From a virus, in IMG/VR virus record IMGVR_UViG_3300022752_003914, positions 1 to 62,574 of that record: 62,574 nucleotides of DNA. One strand, written 5' to 3'. The translations under genes and the position numbers were made by a program. Positions 60,364 to 62,574 of this stretch are shown here, one piece after another (the first letter of the stretch is position 1; every line of letters starts with the position of its first letter). The notes under the pieces are model-generated. The model searched no databases. It worked only from the letters and a program-made list of their open reading frames with translations, and was not told the origin of the DNA.

Positions 60364-61155
60364 TTAAAAAAGGATTGATCCATTACCTGTAAATGTATAA
60401 GTTACATAACCTGCATCGTATGTAATTGAGGGAGCTCCTGTAGTTTCCACTGCTAATCTAAAATTAAGTGGATATCTAATTACAACGATACCTGATCCAC
60501 CTGATCTTGATGGAGTTGGAGAAGAAAGAGGACTTCCTGCTCCTCCACCAGTGAATGCTGCACCATTTACCGGACCAAGTCCTCCTCCCCCTTTGGCAGG
60601 ATTAGTACCTGGTCCACCGCCTCCACCTGCATACCACCCTCCAGTTATAGGACTTTGTAATCCGTCTCCTCCTTTTCCTCTGTTAGCGAGTCCAGGAGAA
60701 GGTGGACCTGGCGTTGCGCTGCCACCTGCCTCACCTGCACCACCGCCTCCACCTGAAGTTGGTCCAGAGGATGTTAAATTTGCCCCACCATTGTTACCTT
60801 GCCCAGGTGTTCCAGGTCCTCCTGACCTGGCTGGTGGACCTCCAGGTGCACCACCGCCACTTCCACCGCTAGCATTAGTACCAGCACCTCCACCTATCGC
60901 TATTTGGGTGTGAAAACTACTATTAGAACCATTTACGGATCCTGTTCCACCACCACCTACAGTAATATTATATAAAGTACCAGGTACTATAGTCAAAAAG
61001 GTATTGTTAATCATTCCACCTCCACCACCTCCTCCAGTTGAATACGATGTTCCTCCACTTCTTGAAGGAGAGCCGCCGCCACCTGCTACAACTAAACACT
61101 GTACAAAAGGCGGGGGGGAAGTATTTGTTAGTGAAGATAATGCTATTCCTGTCAT
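60364..61155 (-). CDS. Glycine-rich tail adhesin, copy 2
   Basis: 263 aa from the ATG at 61155 (ATGA with the preceding gene). After a short N-terminus come CLVVAGGGGSPSRSGG and many poly-Gly blocks up to GGGLGPVNGAAFTGGGAG, then SGIVVIRYPLNFRLAVE and YVTYTFTGNGSILF, the same kind of beta finish as copy 1 (SGIVIVGYPGPQ). It lacks the VLPPSGPISF module of the first adhesin; the preceding collagen-like gene may supply that role. Confidence 0.8.
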   Translation of the reverse strand: MTGIALSSLTNTSPPPFVQCLVVAGGGGSPSRSGGTSYSTGGGGGGGMINNTFLTIVPGTLYNITVGGGGTGSVNGSNSSFHTQIAIGGGAGTNASGGSGGGAPGGPPARSGGPGTPGQGNNGGANLTSSGPTSGGGGGAGEAGGSATPGPPSPGLANRGKGGDGLQSPITGGWYAGGGGGPGTNPAKGGGGLGPVNGAAFTGGGAGSPLSSPTPSRSGGSGIVVIRYPLNFRLAVETTGAPSITYDAGYVTYTFTGNGSILF

Positions 61156-61679
61156 AAAACTGATCCTGTTACAAAACAAGTATTTGCTGTTGTAAATAGT
61201 ACGCTGGCAACACCACGTGTTAATAAAGTAAGACTTGCATAGTCTGCATTTATCCCTGTTATATATGCAGTATTAATATTACATGTTATTGTAACATTAC
61301 CTGCTGTATTATTTACAATAGTAATAATATCACCTGATACAAAGGTATTATTAGGTATAATTATACTTCCTCCGGAATCTACTTGAACAAATTTACCTAC
61401 ATCCGTAGTTGCAAGAGTGTAACTACTTACTTGATTTCCAACCGCTGGAATATTAATAAATCCTGTTCCTTGTAGCCCTTGTGTGCCTTGACTACCCCCA
61501 CCTTGTAAACCTTGTAAACCTTGTGCTCCTTGAATACCTTGTGTTCCTTGACTGCCTCCACCCTGTAAACCTTGTCTACCTTGTGCTCCTTGTAGGCTTT
61601 GCACTCCCTGTAGTCCCTGAACCCCTTGAGCTCCAACATAACTGCCACTTAATAAATCTGCTATGCTAATGGAAGACAT
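61152..61679 (-). CDS. Collagen-like phage protein
   Basis: 175 aa. From about residue 15 to 75 it has Gly-x-Gln triplets (GVQGLQGVQSLQGAQG...), as in phage collagen-like fibre modules. The rest is beta-rich: YTLATTDVGKFVQVDSGG, IIIPNNTFVSGDIITIVNN and FTTANTCFVTGSVL, a trimeric receptor-binding-like domain known from fibre tips. Few proline or lysine residues occur in the triplets, so classical collagen hydroxylation sites are scarce. Confidence 0.8.
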   Translation of the reverse strand: MSSISIADLLSGSYVGAQGVQGLQGVQSLQGAQGRQGLQGGGSQGTQGIQGAQGLQGLQGGGSQGTQGLQGTGFINIPAVGNQVSSYTLATTDVGKFVQVDSGGSIIIPNNTFVSGDIITIVNNTAGNVTITCNINTAYITGINADYASLTLLTRGVASVLFTTANTCFVTGSVL

Positions 61680-62574
61680 TATTTTTCCTTATTATTTGTT
61701 TTATTTATAAGATTTTTTTGCAAATCTTTTATGATTTCTGATTGTTGTTTTACTGCTTCAACAAGTAATGCTATAATACCGTTGTAAGATACTGTTTTAT
61801 CTCCATTATCCGTTGTATTTACTAGTTCAGGTAAAACTTTTTCTACATGTTGAGCAATAACACCCACACTTGCTTTACCTGAATCTGCAAACTTAAATTT
61901 CCATCCTGATATCGCTGCAAGTAAATCTAATGGATTGGACAATTGCTCAAAATCAGTTTTTAATCTCACATCAGACAATGTATTTACATTTGTAGCAGAT
62001 AAATCACCTGTACTTGGATTAAAGTATAATTTTGTTGTTGTTACAGTAGCGGTTTGTGAACTACCTGCTGCTGATACCATTACTGGATAAAAACTTGCAT
62101 TGGTTGTTATATCATTAGTTGCGTTAATAGAAGTTCCTGGTCCTGCTGCACCCTGTAAACCTTGTGTACCTTGGATACTTTGTAGACCTTGTGTTCCCTG
62201 CGTTCCTTGTGTACCTGCTCCTGTCAATCCCTGTAAACCTTGTGTACCTTGGATACTTTGTAGACCTTGTGTTCCCTGCGTTCCTTGTGTACCTGCTCCT
62301 GTCAATCCCTGTAAACCTTGTGTGCCCTGTGTACCTTGTAGACCTTGCAAACCCTGTACACCTTGTGCTCCTTGAGTTCCTTGTGTACCTGCTCCTGTTA
62401 ATCCCTGTAAACCTTGTGTACCTTGTATACTTTGTAGACCTTGTGTTCCTTGTGTTCCTTGCGTTCCTTGTGTTCCTGCACCTGTTGATCCTTGAATCCC
62501 TAAAAGTCCCTGTACACCCTGTACACCTTGTGTACCTTGAATACTTTGTGGACCTTGCAGACCTAGTAATCCTT
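61679..62574 (-). CDS. Collagen-like tail fibre with S74 chaperone, partial
   Basis: At least 298 codons, running off the right edge of the window; a TTG at 62350 within the frame is not the real start because Gly-x-Gln triplets continue upstream without interruption. The N-terminal visible part is a long collagen-like region ([19 protein letters not shown]). The C-terminus is [45 protein letters not shown] and a helix, i.e. the S74 intramolecular chaperone seen also at 54896-56503. Confidence 0.85.
   Translation of the reverse strand, partial: GLLGLQGPQSIQGTQGVQGVQGLLGIQGSTGAGTQGTQGTQGTQGLQSIQGTQGLQGLTGAGTQGTQGAQGVQGLQGLQGTQGTQGLQGLTGAGTQGTQGTQGLQSIQGTQGLQGLTGAGTQGTQGTQGLQSIQGTQGLQGAAGPGTSINATNDITTNASFYPVMVSAAGSSQTATVTTTKLYFNPSTGDLSATNVNTLSDVRLKTDFEQLSNPLDLLAAISGWKFKFADSGKASVGVIAQHVEKVLPELVNTTDNGDKTVSYNGIIALLVEAVKQQSEIIKDLQKNLINKTNNKEK
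62151..62384 (-). repeat. 78-bp tandem repeats in collagen-like region
   Basis: Near-identical units of 78 bp (26 codons, Gly-x-Gln plus GLTGAG) begin at 62151, 62229 and 62307, with a related unit after 62403. Such DNA-level identity favours length variation of the fibre by recombination. These are coding repeats, not CRISPR. Confidence 0.85.

Noticed and set aside
51691-61679. Direct link between prolyl-hydroxylase-like enzymes and collagen-like fibres as enzyme and substrate.
   Set aside because: The Gly-x-Gln triplets contain hardly any proline or lysine, the usual hydroxylation targets, so proximity alone does not support it.
62151-62574. Regular short repeats that could look like a CRISPR array.
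   Set aside because: They are in-frame Gly-x-Gln codons of a collagen-like fibre, with no unique spacers and no cas genes.

Overview
The window looks like part of a large, AT-rich, T4-like tailed phage genome (contractile-tail myovirus type), probably marine and uncultivated. The phage assignment rests on class Ia ribonucleotide reductase (nrdA, nrdB) with glutaredoxin, a PAAR spike-tip protein, tail fibres with an S74-type intramolecular chaperone, glycine-rich and collagen-like adhesins, a SleB-type hydrolase, a peptide deformylase, a free-standing HNH endonuclease, about 20 tRNA genes, and T4-late-like TATAAATA boxes. The marine habitat and an AT-rich host (SAR11- or OM43-like) are inferred from gene content only.

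Layout. (1) 1-10.4 kb: tRNA genes on the minus strand, interleaved with a YkgJ-like protein, two 2-oxoglutarate (2OG)/Fe(II) oxygenases, an HNH nuclease, a sugar-modification operon (half-length DegT aminotransferase, NeuD/PglD-like acyltransferase, methyltransferase-GT2 fusion, GT2), peptide deformylase and a HemN-like radical SAM protein. Three near-perfect sigma70 promoters (TTGACA, 17 bp, TATAAT or TATTAT) fire into the tRNA groups. (2) 11-40.3 kb: short transcription units of alternating strand, several starting with a TATAAATA box only 4-6 nt before the first ATG. They hold ten radical SAM proteins, thirteen 2OG/Fe(II)-oxygenase-like proteins, an amidinotransferase with a second half-length DegT protein, an SDR epimerase, exostosin-like glycosyltransferases, a methyltransferase, a kinase-fold protein and unknowns. 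(3) 40.3-42.9 kb: IscU scaffold, small conserved phage proteins and a SleB hydrolase. (4) 42.9-50.7 kb: a large putative virion protein, PAAR, Sm-like protein, glutaredoxin, NrdB, NrdA. (5) 50.8-62.6 kb: GT9, three more 2OG-type proteins (one degenerate), and two copies of a receptor-binding cassette (MAHFA protein, Gly-rich adhesin, S74 fibre) separated by a double GT17-TPR protein and a beta-propeller protein.

How it fits together. The 2OG proteins (18 in all), radical SAM proteins (11) and sugar enzymes suggest a dedicated phage programme for modifying a glycan, peptide or virion surface. The phage IscU would supply Fe-S clusters. Two gene pairs resemble amino-sugar chemistry: DegT + NeuD-like acyltransferase (PglE/PglD-like logic) and DegT + arginine amidinotransferase (StsC/StrB1-like logic from guanidino-cyclitol synthesis). 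Substrates are not determinable from sequence. Two tRNAs (Tyr, Phe) have very unusual elbows, and GC-rich structured non-coding segments sit among the tRNAs.
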